Source: DATBLE01 sp963841405 (lineage in GTDB: Bacteria > Actinomycetota > Thermoleophilia > Gaiellales > Gaiellaceae). Taken from it: DNA of 64,000 nucleotides. Location of the stretch: contig CAWJCM010000010.1 in assembly GCA_963841405.1 (NCBI GenBank), positions 1-64,000 on the forward strand, given 5' to 3'. The translations under genes were made by a program, and so were the position numbers. The notes under the pieces were generated by a model. The model made no database searches and was not told the origin of the DNA. It saw only the letters and a program-made list of their open reading frames with translations. This document shows, piece after piece, positions 34,019 to 42,400 of the stretch (within the stretch, counting starts at the first letter, position 1; every line of letters starts with the position of its first letter).

Positions 34019-34291
34019 ATGGGAATCGGAGTGAGCCTGATCCTGATCGCCGTGGGCGCGATCCTGACGTGGGCCGTGGAGACCAGCGTCTCCGGTCTCG
34101 ACGTCAACGCCGTCGGCGTGATCCTGATGATCGTCGGGCTGGTGGGCTTCGTGCTCTCGCTGGCCTTCTGGTCGACCTGGTGGGGCCCCGGGTACTTCCG
34201 GCGCACGGTGGTCTCCCACCCGGGCAGCAGGCAGCGGCGCGTCGTCGTCGAGCAAAGTCCCGCCGACGAGGTGGTCGAGGAGCGGTACTAG
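34019..34291 (+). CDS. Small membrane protein, DUF6458-like
   Basis: 90 residues with two membrane helices (VSLILIAVGAILTWAVETSV and AVGVILMIVGLVGFVLSLAF) and a charged cytoplasmic tail (QRRVVVEQSPADEVVEERY). The short helix pair with a GLDVNAVGVILMIVG loop is common in actinobacteria. Its function is not known. ATG 34019 has a good GGGGAGAG ribosome site six bases upstream and lies 12 bases after the PASTA gene, so the two are probably co-transcribed. Confidence 0.75.
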   Translation: MGIGVSLILIAVGAILTWAVETSVSGLDVNAVGVILMIVGLVGFVLSLAFWSTWWGPGYFRRTVVSHPGSRQRRVVVEQSPADEVVEERY

Positions 34292-34329
34292 CGGCGAACT
34301 GCGGCGCGGCGCGCCACCGGTGACAAAGT

Positions 34330-34335
34330 TACACT
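34330..34335 (+). promoter_or_regulatory. -10-like TACACT before the CGNR gene
   Basis: TACACT is followed after exactly six bases by GTG 34342, with no ribosome-binding sequence. The upstream gene stops at 34291, so a separate promoter is plausible. Confidence 0.45.
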
Positions 34336-34341
34336 GGTGTC

Positions 34342-34860
34342 GTGCCGCGCTACGACCTGCCGAACCACGCGCCCGAACCGCTCCGACTCGTCCAGAGGCT
34401 CGTCAACACGGCCGACTTCGAGCGTGGCCGCGACTGGCTGGCCGACCTGCTGGCCGAGGAGGGCGTGCAGGCGGCGCCGCACGAGCTCGAGCGCGCCCGC
34501 GAGGTGCGCGAGGCGATCCGCGAGCTGCTGTACGCCAACAACCGACAGGCGACGGAAGGCGATCCCCACGCCGTGCTGCGCCGCGCAGCCGACCGCGCGG
34601 ACTTCAGCCTCGACCTCGAGCCTCCGGCGCTCGCGGCCTCTGCGCCCGGCGTCGACGGCCTGCTCGGCCGCGTGCTCGCAGTCGCGTACGGCGCCATGGT
34701 GGACGGGTCCTGGAGCCGCCTGAAAGCCTGTCGAAACCACGGCTGCCGCTGGGCCTTCTACGACTACTCCCGAAACCGATCCGCCAACTGGTGCTCGATG
34801 CAGCTCTGCGGCAACCGCACGAAGACGCGGGCGTACCGCCGCCGCCACGCGACCACCTAA
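34342..34860 (+). CDS. CGNR zinc-finger transcriptional regulator
   Basis: 172 residues. The N-terminal ABATE-type region (LRLVQRLVNTADFERGRDWL, REVREAIRELLYANN) precedes a C-terminal treble-clef CGNR finger, visible as CRNHGCRWAFYDYSRNRSAN followed by WCSMQLCGNRTKTRAYRRR with the CGNR signature. These are predicted stress-response regulators with ligand-binding N-termini. The target is unknown. GTG 34342 fits a leaderless start. Confidence 0.88.
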   Translation: MPRYDLPNHAPEPLRLVQRLVNTADFERGRDWLADLLAEEGVQAAPHELERAREVREAIRELLYANNRQATEGDPHAVLRRAADRADFSLDLEPPALAASAPGVDGLLGRVLAVAYGAMVDGSWSRLKACRNHGCRWAFYDYSRNRSANWCSMQLCGNRTKTRAYRRRHATT

Positions 34861-34990
34861 GCCACCAAACCGATCGACCGCCTGTGCGACCGCGCTACCG
34901 GTTCACCCGGTCGCCCCGGCGACGCAGACGCAGATCGCGGCTCGTGCCACGCCGGGAACCTAACCTATGGCCTCGCTAGTGTCTGGGATC

Positions 34991-35425
34991 ATGCTCACGA
35001 ACCGTTCCGCGCCGCCCGCGACCGTGACGCCGGTGCTGATCTATCCGGACGTGCGTGCAGCCGTACGATGGCTGGAGTCCGCGTTCGGCTTCGAGGAGCG
35101 CGTGCGGATCGGCGACTCGCATCGCGCGCAGCTTCGTGTCCCACCGGACGGTGCCGTCGTCGTCGCCGAGGCCCGTGCCGACCAGGTCGCGCCCAGCGCG
35201 GGCGCGGCCACCCACGTGATCAAGCTTCGCGTCCCCGACGTCGACGCGGCGTTCGCCCGCGCGCGCGAGGCCGGCGCCCGCGTCCTCGAGGAACTGCGAA
35301 CCTGGGAGTACGGTGAGCGTTCGTGCCTCGTCGAGGACCTGGCCGGCCATCGCTGGGAGCTGACGCAAACAGTGCGCGACGTCGCACCCGAGGAATGGGG
35401 CGGCGTCACAGTCGGTTCCTGGTGA
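34991..35425 (+). CDS. Glyoxalase/bleomycin-resistance superfamily (VOC) protein
   Basis: 144 residues with paired beta-alpha-beta-beta-beta modules: TVTPVLIYPDVRAAVRWLES with FGFEERVRIGD, then VIKLRVPDVDAAFARAREAG and YGERSCLVEDLAGHRWELTQ. These are PhnB-like proteins whose metal ligands are often incomplete; only one or two candidate ligands are seen here. ATG 34991 is the nearest start to the domain; ATG 34967 would add eight residues. The substrate is unknown. Confidence 0.78.
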   Translation: MLTNRSAPPATVTPVLIYPDVRAAVRWLESAFGFEERVRIGDSHRAQLRVPPDGAVVVAEARADQVAPSAGAATHVIKLRVPDVDAAFARAREAGARVLEELRTWEYGERSCLVEDLAGHRWELTQTVRDVAPEEWGGVTVGSW

Positions 35426-35453
35426 ACGCCTCCGCAGCGGTCCTGGTTTCATC

Positions 35454-35485
35454 CGCCGCCGCGACCGACCTGGCGGGCGCGGCTC
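35454..35485. repeat. CGCCGCCGCGACCGAC interspersed repeat, copy 2
   Basis: Identical to the copy at 31161-31192 except for two central bases. It lies between the VOC gene and tRNA-Cys. A possible hairpin (CGAACTC and CCGGC arms, about 35509-35549) follows, just downstream of the minus-strand tRNA. Confidence 0.7.
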
Positions 35486-35555
35486 ACAACGGCTCGATAT
35501 CCGCGCGAACTCGTCATGGCTCCGGCGAAGCCGGTGCCGGAGTTCGTGCGGGAGA

Positions 35556-35626
35556 AGGCGCCTGGCGGATTCGAACCGCCGTACGAGGCTTTGCAGGCCT
35601 CTGCCTAACCACTCGGCCAAGGCGCC
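35556..35626 (-). tRNA. tRNA-Cys (GCA)
   Basis: 71 nucleotides folding as a cloverleaf: acceptor arms GGCGCCT/AGGCGCC with discriminator T, D-arm with GAGTGGTTAGGC, anticodon loop with GCA within CCTGCAAAG, and a T-arm GGCGGTTCGAATCCGCC. CCA is not encoded. Confidence 0.95.
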
Positions 35627-35669
35627 GGCCCGCGCATGGTATCCGCCGTCCCGGGAACCACCCTGGAAG

Positions 35670-36281
35670 ATGACGGCCGCCGAGTACGTCCCCGAGCGCC
35701 TGGCGCTCCCCACCCTCCGCGAGGCGGTACAGGACTGCCGCGGCTGCCGGCTGTACGCGAACGCGACGCAGGCCGTCTTCGGCGAGGGCGCTGCCCGTGC
35801 CAGGGTGATGCTGGTCGGCGAGCAGCCGGGCGACAGGGAGGATCTCGCCGGACGGCCGTTCGTCGGCCCCGCGGGCCGGCTACTGGACGAGGCCCTCGCC
35901 GAGGCGGGCATCGACCGCTCCCGCGCCTACGTGACCAACGCGGTCAAGCACTTCAAGTGGCAGGGCCGCGGGAAGCGGCGCATCCACCAGAAGCCGACAT
36001 GGTCGGAGTCGGTCGCGTGCCGGCCGTGGCTGGAGGCAGAGCTGGCCGCCGTCCGGCCGCGCGTCGTCGTCGCCCTCGGCGCGACCGCCGCGCAGTCGCT
36101 GCTCGGCAAGGAGTTCCGCGTGACCAGGCAGCGGGGCGAGCTGCTCGACTCGCCGCTGGCGGAGCACGTGGTTGCGACGGTGCATCCGTCGTCGATCCTC
36201 CGTCAACGCGACGACGAGGCGCGCCGCGCCGAGCTGGCGGCGTTCGTCGACGACCTGCGCGTGGTCGCGCAGCTGCTCTAG
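35670..36281 (+). CDS. udgX: UdgX-type uracil-DNA binding/glycosylase protein
   Basis: 203 residues of the uracil-DNA glycosylase superfamily with the [4Fe-4S] pattern: CRGCRLYANAT near residue 23 and ACRPWL near 117. GEQPGDREDLAGRPFVGPAG is motif A. The insertion KRRIHQKPTW after KHFKWQGRG is the UdgX hallmark; in the characterised mycobacterial protein the His of KRRIH bonds covalently to the abasic sugar after uracil release. VHPSSILR is motif B. ATG 35670 starts 43 bases from tRNA-Cys. Its last four bases overlap the convergent gene. Confidence 0.9.
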   Translation: MTAAEYVPERLALPTLREAVQDCRGCRLYANATQAVFGEGAARARVMLVGEQPGDREDLAGRPFVGPAGRLLDEALAEAGIDRSRAYVTNAVKHFKWQGRGKRRIHQKPTWSESVACRPWLEAELAAVRPRVVVALGATAAQSLLGKEFRVTRQRGELLDSPLAEHVVATVHPSSILRQRDDEARRAELAAFVDDLRVVAQLL

Positions 36282-37771
36282 GCGGGTCGCGCGACGTACA
36301 GGTGGACGGCGTACGGCCCGAACCCGTCCTCGAACGAGCCGCCCGACGACGCGACCGTCCTTCCCTCTTCCAGCACCTCCAACGTCCTGCCGTGCAGCCC
36401 GGCAGCCTGGATCGAGGATCTGACCGAACTCCGAGTCGGGTTGGCGGCGATCACGTAGAGCGCGCCGCCGAGAGATCGGGTTGCCGCGAGCACCGGCGCA
36501 GACGCCGACGCGGGGCGGTCCGCGGCCAGCAGCGCGCCGCCCAGCGCTGCCACCTCCTTCGCGATCTGGGCGATCGCCGGCGTGAGCGCGGGATCCCAGT
36601 CGGCCGGGAAGAAGCCGATCCCGCGTGCTCCGCCGATCACGGACAGCCAGCTTTCGAGGCGCACCGTCGCCGGCGTGACGCGAAGCCCCGCCTGCGGACA
36701 TTTCCACGACTGGGCCTCGATCCACTGGAACGTCGGCCGGCCGCGCGCGAGCCTCACCAGCTCCCTCTGTGCGACGGCGACGTCAGGCAGCCAGTCGGAC
36801 TTGCAGAATTCCTGCAGGGGATAGAGGTCGAAGCCGATCACGTCGGCCTTTGCGATCAGGCCCGGGTAGATGCCCCGGCCGGGCGCCAGCGGTGCGGTCC
36901 GGGAGTAGAAGTGATTCGTCACGGTCAGCACCCGCAGCCGAGCCGTCTGCTCGAGCGTCGGGAACTGCGGCAATGTCGCCCCCGTCAATCCCTTCAGGTC
37001 TGCCTCGTCGGGGTAGTACCAGCCGATCACCCCGGGCCCGCCGATGCCGGCTTCGTCGGGGTTCGTCAGCGAGAAGGCGCGGCCGGCGAGCCCTTCGGTC
37101 TGATCGGCGATGCCGCCGCAGTCGTTCCCCGCGAACAGCGAGATCCCCGCCGCGAGCGAGTTCTCGTAGCCGCTGGGACACTGGGCGACGACCGTCAGCG
37201 GGAAGAAAGGCTGGCCGTCCAGAGCGATCGACCCGTTGCGAATGCCGGCGAACGGCGACGCCGGGACGCCGGCCGTCTGCACGTCGAGCGTGGCGTCGCC
37301 GGCCCAGACGCGGTAGCCGGTGGCGAAGCGCAAGCCCGTGAGCGTCGCCCGCCCTCCTTCGAGCGGTGCCCACATCGTCGGCCCCAGGTCGGGCAGGCCG
37401 AAGCCGACCGACGCCGGCGGGTCCGGCCCCGTCCATTCGACGATCGCCGAAAACGGGCCGACCGAAAGGGCCTGCAGCGGTCCCGCGGGCGCCGGGGCTA
37501 CGGTCGTCGGGGGCGGAGGCGGTGCCGTGGTCTGCGGCGGTGCCGTGGTCTGCGGCGGTGCCGTGGTCTGCGGCGGTGCCGTGGTCTGCGGAGAAGCGGT
37601 GGTGGTCGTCTCGGGCTGCGAGGTCGTCGCCGGGGCGGCGTTCCCGCGCCGGTGCTTCTTCCCGCCGCCCGGCAGCAGCAGCGCGAGCAACACGCCGGCG
37701 AGGAGCAGAGCACCAAGGAGAGCCAGCACAACCAACCCCAGCATCGTGCGGTCACGACGAAACGCGGTCAC
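36278..37771 (-). CDS. Membrane-anchored exported protein with fibronectin-like and barrel-like domains
   Basis: 497 residues. The N-terminus TAFRRDRTMLGLVVLALLGA forms a signal-anchor helix, followed by a Thr/Pro linker with four tandem APPQTT units. A beta-rich segment (about 95-165, ending GLRFATGYRVWAGDA) looks like a fibronectin III fold. The rest (FPLTVVAQCPSGYENSLAAG, GWYYPDEADLKG, FQWIEAQSWKC, GARGIGFFPADWDPALTP) is reminiscent of glycoside-hydrolase TIM barrels of the DUF4434/GH42 kind, with candidate acids in WYYPDEAD and WIEAQ. Enzymatic activity is not established. GTG 37771 is seven bases after TAGCCT. Confidence 0.75.
   Translation of the reverse strand: MTAFRRDRTMLGLVVLALLGALLLAGVLLALLLPGGGKKHRRGNAAPATTSQPETTTTASPQTTAPPQTTAPPQTTAPPQTTAPPPPPTTVAPAPAGPLQALSVGPFSAIVEWTGPDPPASVGFGLPDLGPTMWAPLEGGRATLTGLRFATGYRVWAGDATLDVQTAGVPASPFAGIRNGSIALDGQPFFPLTVVAQCPSGYENSLAAGISLFAGNDCGGIADQTEGLAGRAFSLTNPDEAGIGGPGVIGWYYPDEADLKGLTGATLPQFPTLEQTARLRVLTVTNHFYSRTAPLAPGRGIYPGLIAKADVIGFDLYPLQEFCKSDWLPDVAVAQRELVRLARGRPTFQWIEAQSWKCPQAGLRVTPATVRLESWLSVIGGARGIGFFPADWDPALTPAIAQIAKEVAALGGALLAADRPASASAPVLAATRSLGGALYVIAANPTRSSVRSSIQAAGLHGRTLEVLEEGRTVASSGGSFEDGFGPYAVHLYVARPA
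37521..37592. repeat. Four tandem 18-bp units encoding (APPQTT)4
   Basis: Four near-identical 18-base units (37521-37538, 37539-37556, 37557-37574, 37575-37592), each GGTGCCGTGGTCTGCGGC on the plus strand. They encode APPQTT repeats of the linker in the minus-strand protein. Identity at the DNA level suggests recent slippage; copy number probably varies between strains. Confidence 0.9.
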
Positions 37772-37777
37772 CTTCCC

Positions 37778-37784
37778 TAGGCTA
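37778..37784. promoter_or_regulatory. Overlapping face-to-face promoters in CTAGGCTAG
   Basis: Within CTAGGCTAG, TAGGCT (plus, 37778-37783) precedes GTG 37791 by seven bases and TAGCCT (minus, 37784-37779) precedes GTG 37771 by seven bases. Nineteen bases lie between the two start codons, so the -35 of each promoter would fall inside the other gene. Confidence 0.55.
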
Positions 37785-37790
37785 GACGCC

Positions 37791-38702
37791 GTGAGCGTGC
37801 CCGTGATCGACATCTCCGGCGATCCGCGCAAGGTCGCGGCGGATGTGGGCGCCGCGTGCGGCGAGCTCGGGTTCCTGACGGTGGTCGGGCACGGTGTCGA
37901 GGACGATGTCGTCGAGCGGACGGCGTCCGCGGCACGCGCCTTCTTCGATCTCCCGGAAGCGGAGAAGCGCGCTGCGGCCGAGGGCGACATGACCCCCGGC
38001 TTGCCCGCCTACCGGCCGCTGCGCAGCGAGAGCCTCGCCGCCAGCCTCGGCCGTCGGGCCCCCGGCGATCTGAAGGAGTCGCTCGACTGGGGGCCGGGGG
38101 TCGCCGGGTACGGCTGGCCGCAGCGGCCGCCGGAGCTGCGCGTCGCGTTCGAGGAGTACTTCGTCACGCTCTCGGAGCTGGGCGCACGCCTCCGCGGTCT
38201 CTTCGCACGCGCGCTGGGGTTGCCCGACGACTGGTTCGACGATGCGTTCCGCGGACATTCATCGAGCATGCGCGCGGTCAACTACCCGCCCCTGGACGGT
38301 GCGCTCGAGCCGGGCCAGCTGCGGGCCGGCGCCCACACCGACTACGGCTGCATGACCATCCTGCGCACGGAGGACGCGCCTGGCGGGCTGCAGGTACAGA
38401 CGCCCGACGGCAGGTGGCTCGACGTTCGCCCGGTGGCGGGATCGTTCGTCGTCAACCTCGGGGACATGATGGCCCGCTGGACGAACGACCGGTGGCCGGC
38501 GACCCTGCACCGCGTCTCGATTCCGCCGGCGGACCGGGCGGCCGCAAGCCGCCGCCAGACGATCGTCTTCTTCCACGACCCGCGCCCGGACGCGGTGATC
38601 GACTGCATCCCGAGCTGTGCCGACCCCCACTACCCGCCCCGCTATGAGCCGGTGACAGCGCTCGAGCACGTCCAGTCGAAGGCGGCGAAAGCTCTGGCCT
38701 GA
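37791..38702 (+). CDS. 2-oxoglutarate/Fe(II)-dependent oxygenase, isopenicillin-N-synthase-like
   Basis: 303 residues with the DIOX_N segment (VPVIDISGDPRKVAADVGAA, GFLTVVGHGV) and a double-stranded beta-helix. Iron ligands are HTD in AGAHTDYGCMTILR and the distal His in TLHRVSIP; the 2OG-binding Arg is in ASRRQTIVFFHDP. This pattern is shared by IPNS, ethylene-forming enzyme and plant-type hydroxylases, so the substrate is not predictable. GTG 37791 appears leaderless. A holin-like gene follows after 10 bases. Confidence 0.88.
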   Translation: MSVPVIDISGDPRKVAADVGAACGELGFLTVVGHGVEDDVVERTASAARAFFDLPEAEKRAAAEGDMTPGLPAYRPLRSESLAASLGRRAPGDLKESLDWGPGVAGYGWPQRPPELRVAFEEYFVTLSELGARLRGLFARALGLPDDWFDDAFRGHSSSMRAVNYPPLDGALEPGQLRAGAHTDYGCMTILRTEDAPGGLQVQTPDGRWLDVRPVAGSFVVNLGDMMARWTNDRWPATLHRVSIPPADRAAASRRQTIVFFHDPRPDAVIDCIPSCADPHYPPRYEPVTALEHVQSKAAKALA

Positions 38703-38712
38703 GCGGCCAGGA

Positions 38713-39099
38713 TTGTACGATCGACCGATCGACCTGCTCCGGTCACTCTTCTTCTCGTGGGCAGCGAACGCGATCGCGCTGGTGGTCGTGATCGCCGTGT
38801 TCGACAAGGTCACGATCGGCTCGGCCGGCGACCTGATCCTGGCGGCGCTCCTGTTCGGATTGCTGAACACGCTTCTGAAGCCCGTCCTCAAGGCGATCAC
38901 GCTTCCGCTCGCCATCATCACGCTGCGCCTGGCCTGGTTCGGCGTGTCGATGCTGATGCTGCTGCTGACCGCCGTGATCGTCCCCAGCTTCGACATCCAC
39001 GGCTTCTGGGCACTCGTCTGGGCGACCGTGGTCATCTGGCTTGTCGACCTGGTGCTCGACATCGCGCCGGGGCCCTGGCAGCACACCCGCCGCGACTGA
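38713..39099 (+). CDS. Phage-holin-family (4-TM) membrane protein
   Basis: 128 residues with four hydrophobic segments: LFFSWAANAIALVVVIAVFD, AGDLILAALLFGLLNTLLKP, LRLAWFGVSMLMLLLTAVIV and FWALVWATVVIWLVDLVLDI. LLFGLLNTLLKPVLK followed by ITLPLAIITL is the signature of the small membrane family related to mycobacterial 4-TM holins (PF04020 type), found widely in bacterial chromosomes without phage genes. TTG 38713 is 10 bases after the oxygenase stop, suggesting coupled expression. Confidence 0.85.
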   Translation: MYDRPIDLLRSLFFSWAANAIALVVVIAVFDKVTIGSAGDLILAALLFGLLNTLLKPVLKAITLPLAIITLRLAWFGVSMLMLLLTAVIVPSFDIHGFWALVWATVVIWLVDLVLDIAPGPWQHTRRD

Positions 39100-39144
39100 G
39101 CCGGGCGAGTTGCATTTCCGGCCGCAAGACATCACGATCCGCGG

Positions 39145-39429
39145 ATGCCCTTTCACTGGATTCGCATTACCTCCAGCCCGCCTCAGAAGCGGAGGGACGA
39201 CGTCAAGAAGATCTGCAAGGACTACGGCGCCCGCCTGTGCGAGGAGCAGACCTTCTATGACGGGGACGGCCAGGCATACGCGCTCGTCGAGCTGCCCGCC
39301 GAGACGCCCAGGGTCGAGGAACTCCTCGACGAGCTCAATGCGACGTCCTGGAAGGGCCTCGTCCATGCCGACGAGAAGGCAGGCGGAACCAGCCCGCCCA
39401 AATCGAAGAAGCGCGACGCGAGCTCCTAG
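39145..39429 (+). CDS. Small protein of unknown function
   Basis: 94 residues, soluble, with a compact N-terminal part (MPFHWIRITSSPPQKRRDDV, KDYGARLCEEQTFYDGDG, YALVELPAETPRVEELLDEL) suggesting an alpha/beta ferredoxin-like fold similar to GYD or NIPSNAP-sized proteins, and a Lys/Ser-rich tail. No catalytic motif is recognised. ATG 39145 follows CACGAT by six bases. The end touches the convergent cyclase gene (four bases overlap). Confidence 0.65.
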   Translation: MPFHWIRITSSPPQKRRDDVKKICKDYGARLCEEQTFYDGDGQAYALVELPAETPRVEELLDELNATSWKGLVHADEKAGGTSPPKSKKRDASS

Positions 39430-42400
39430 CTCGCGCCGGCAGTGGCGAGCGACTCGGCCGCGCGAACGTAGGCCTCCGCACCGACCTCTCGGTAGAAGGC
39501 GCGAGCGCGCTCGAGTTCTTTCTGCGCGTTGTCCCAGGCCCCGCCCGCGGCCAGCTCTGTAGAGGCTCGCAGCCGCGCCTTCGCCTCTTCCGGCAGAGCT
39601 CCGATCGCCGCGTAGCCGGCTGCGGCGTCGGCGTGCGAGCCCGCGACCAGGTGGTGAGCTGCGACCAGCCAGCGCGCCCCTGCGTTCGCCTCGACAGGCA
39701 GGCCGCTGCGCAGGCCGAGCTGGTGCATGACGTCCGCGAGGTCCGCTGTCCAGAAGGAGGGGAGAACGTCACGGCCCGAGGCCACGGCGCTCGCCTCGTC
39801 CGCGAGCGGCGCCGCCTCGCCGGGACGCCCCGCCTCGGCGAGCACGCGCGCTCGAAGAGCGAGGCCGGGGCAGAGAGCGGCGGGGTCCTTCGACCGGCGC
39901 GCGAAGCCGAGCGCGGTGGCAGAGTCCTCGAGCGCTCCGGCAAGGTCGCCACGCGCGAGCCGGATCCAGGCGCGGACACTGCTGCCCGCGTACCCGCCGT
40001 AACCCGCGTCGTCCTCGCGGAGAAGCGACTCCGCAGCCTCGACGGCCTCGTCCCACCTCCCGCGCCAGTAGAGCTCGTACGGCCACTCGGCGGCGAGCCA
40101 GTGCAGGCCGTGCGCATCGCCGAAGTGCGTCGCCGCCGTGCGACCGCGGTCGTAGACCGCCCACGCCCGCTCGAGCTGACCGAGCTCGACGAGCGACGTG
40201 GCGAGATTCGCGCAGCTGCGCACGATCGCCGGAGAGCCCGCCTCTTCGGCGAGCTCGACCGCCTGCTCGAGGTCGGCGATTCCACCCTCGTCGCCGCCGA
40301 GGATGCGCGCGTGCCCCCGGAACGTCAGGGTCTCCGCTCTGATCTCGTCGAGCGACATCCTCTCCGCGAGCGCGAGCGCTTCCTCACTCGCCACCAGAGC
40401 CCTCTCAGAGTCACCGCACAGCGCGTAGAAGCCGGCGAGATTGCTGACCGCCTCGGCCTGTTCGCGGGAAGGCGGCGCGTCCCGCAGGCGGTGGACCGCA
40501 GCGGTGGCGTGCGTTGCCGCGCGCTCGCGTTCGCCTCGCGCGGTTGCGAGGCGGGAGAGGAGGACGTCGGCCTGCGCCGCCCGCTCGACGTCGCCCACCT
40601 CGACCAGTGCTTCGCGAGCGCGGCCGAGCTCTTGCTCGCCCCCGCGCTCCGACCAGAACAGCGCTCGGCCGAGGTGGAAGAGCAGCTGCGGCCGAGCGGG
40701 ATCGGCGGCCGGCCACAGCTCAAGGGCGTCCCGGAAGAACCGCGCCGCGGCCGGATAGGCATAGACCGTGAGCGCCCGCTCGCCCGCGTCGCGGAGTGCG
40801 ACTCGGGCGCGGTCGACCAGCCCGGTCGTGTCCTGGCGGGCCAGCCGCGCGTACTCGAGCGCGCTCGTGTAGTGGTGGGCCAGCAGCTCCGTCAGATCGC
40901 CGCGACCCGGCGCCAGCGACTCGATCCACTCGGCCGTCAGCCGGTGCTTCTCCGCGCGGGCGGCGCGCGGGATCTGCGCATACGCCACGTCTCGCACGAG
41001 GACGTGCCAGAACATGTACTGGCTCTCCTCCGCCAATGCGCTGCGCGGGTGCGGGCGGACGAGCTCCTTCCACTGCAGCTCTCCGAGCCGCCGCTCGATC
41101 TGCTCCTTCTGCCGACCGCCGAGGTGCGCCAGCGCTCCGACCCAGAACCCGTGGCCGACCACCGCCGCGTCGCGGAGGATCTCCTTGGCCTCCGGATGCA
41201 ACGTGTCCAGGCGGCCCGAGATGAGCGCCTGCACCGTCTCCGGCAGCAGGACGCCCTCGTCGCCGCGGCGCTCCTGGAACATGCGGACGAACTCCTCCGC
41301 GTACAGCGGGTTGCCGGCGGCGCGAACGAGCAGCTCGTCGCGCAGCTCGGGGCCGAGTGCCGTTGCGCCGAGCAGCGCGTCGACGAGCGCAGTCGTGTCC
41401 TCCACGGACAGCGGCTCGATCTGGATCACACCGGGCCACATCGGCCGGCGCTCGCAGAGCTCCGGCCGAGCCGTGCAGACGATCGTGAGCGGCGGCCCGG
41501 GCCAGCGGTGCAAGTGCTCGATGAAGTCCAGCAGCCCGTCGTCGGCCCAATGGAGATCCTCGAAGGCGAGCACGACGCGGCTCGCGGAGGCGATGCCTTC
41601 GACGAAGCGCCGCCACGCGGCGAACGCTTCGCCGCGGCGGTCGCCGCTGAGGCGTTCCGCTCCTTCGAGGCCGACCAGCGGACGGAGGTACGCCTCGGTC
41701 CAGTCGCGGGCTGCGGCGTCCCGGACGAGCGAGGCCACCGTCGCGCCCAGCTTCTTCCCGACCGTGTCCGGCGTGTCGCTCTCGAGGATCTCGGCGTGCG
41801 ACTTCACCAGCTCGGCGAACGCGGAGAAGCTGATCCCGCTGCCGTAGCCGAGGCACCTCCCCTGCCGCCAGACGACCGCCTCGGAGGCGTCCTCCAGCGA
41901 ACGCCGGAGCTCCCAGAGCAGGCGCGACTTCCCGACTCCCGCACCTCCGAGGAGCGTGACCAGGCGCGGAGCGTCGAGGTCGTCGGTGCCGACCAGCGAG
42001 CGCAGGTGGGCGAGCTCGTAGTCCCGGCCGACGAGCCGTGCCGCCGGGCGGCCTGCCGGCTCGTCGACGGCGACGGCTCTCCACGCGCCCAGCCGCTCGG
42101 GCTTTCCCTTGGCGGTCACCGGCGCCAGCTCGGCGTACTCGATCGCGCGCTGCGTCGCGCGGTAGGTGGCCTCGCCGACGACGATCTCGCCGACGGGGGC
42201 CGCCTGCTGGAGCCGGAAGGCGGTGACGACGACGTCGCCCGCCGCCATCCCCTCGCCCGCATCGGCACGGGCGCTCAGGTCGACGAACGCCTCGCCGGTG
42301 TTCACCGCGACCCGAACCTTCAAGTCGAGATCCTCCTCGTCGTTCAGCTCGCCGATCGCGCGACGGATCGCGAACGCCGCCAGCACGGCGCGCTGCGCGT

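Noticed and set aside
37521..37592. CRISPR-like array
   Set aside because: Units are 18 bases, contiguous, without spacers, and lie in frame inside a coding sequence.
38713..39099. Prophage, suggested by the holin-like protein
   Set aside because: This 4-TM family is common in bacterial chromosomes, and no other phage gene is near.
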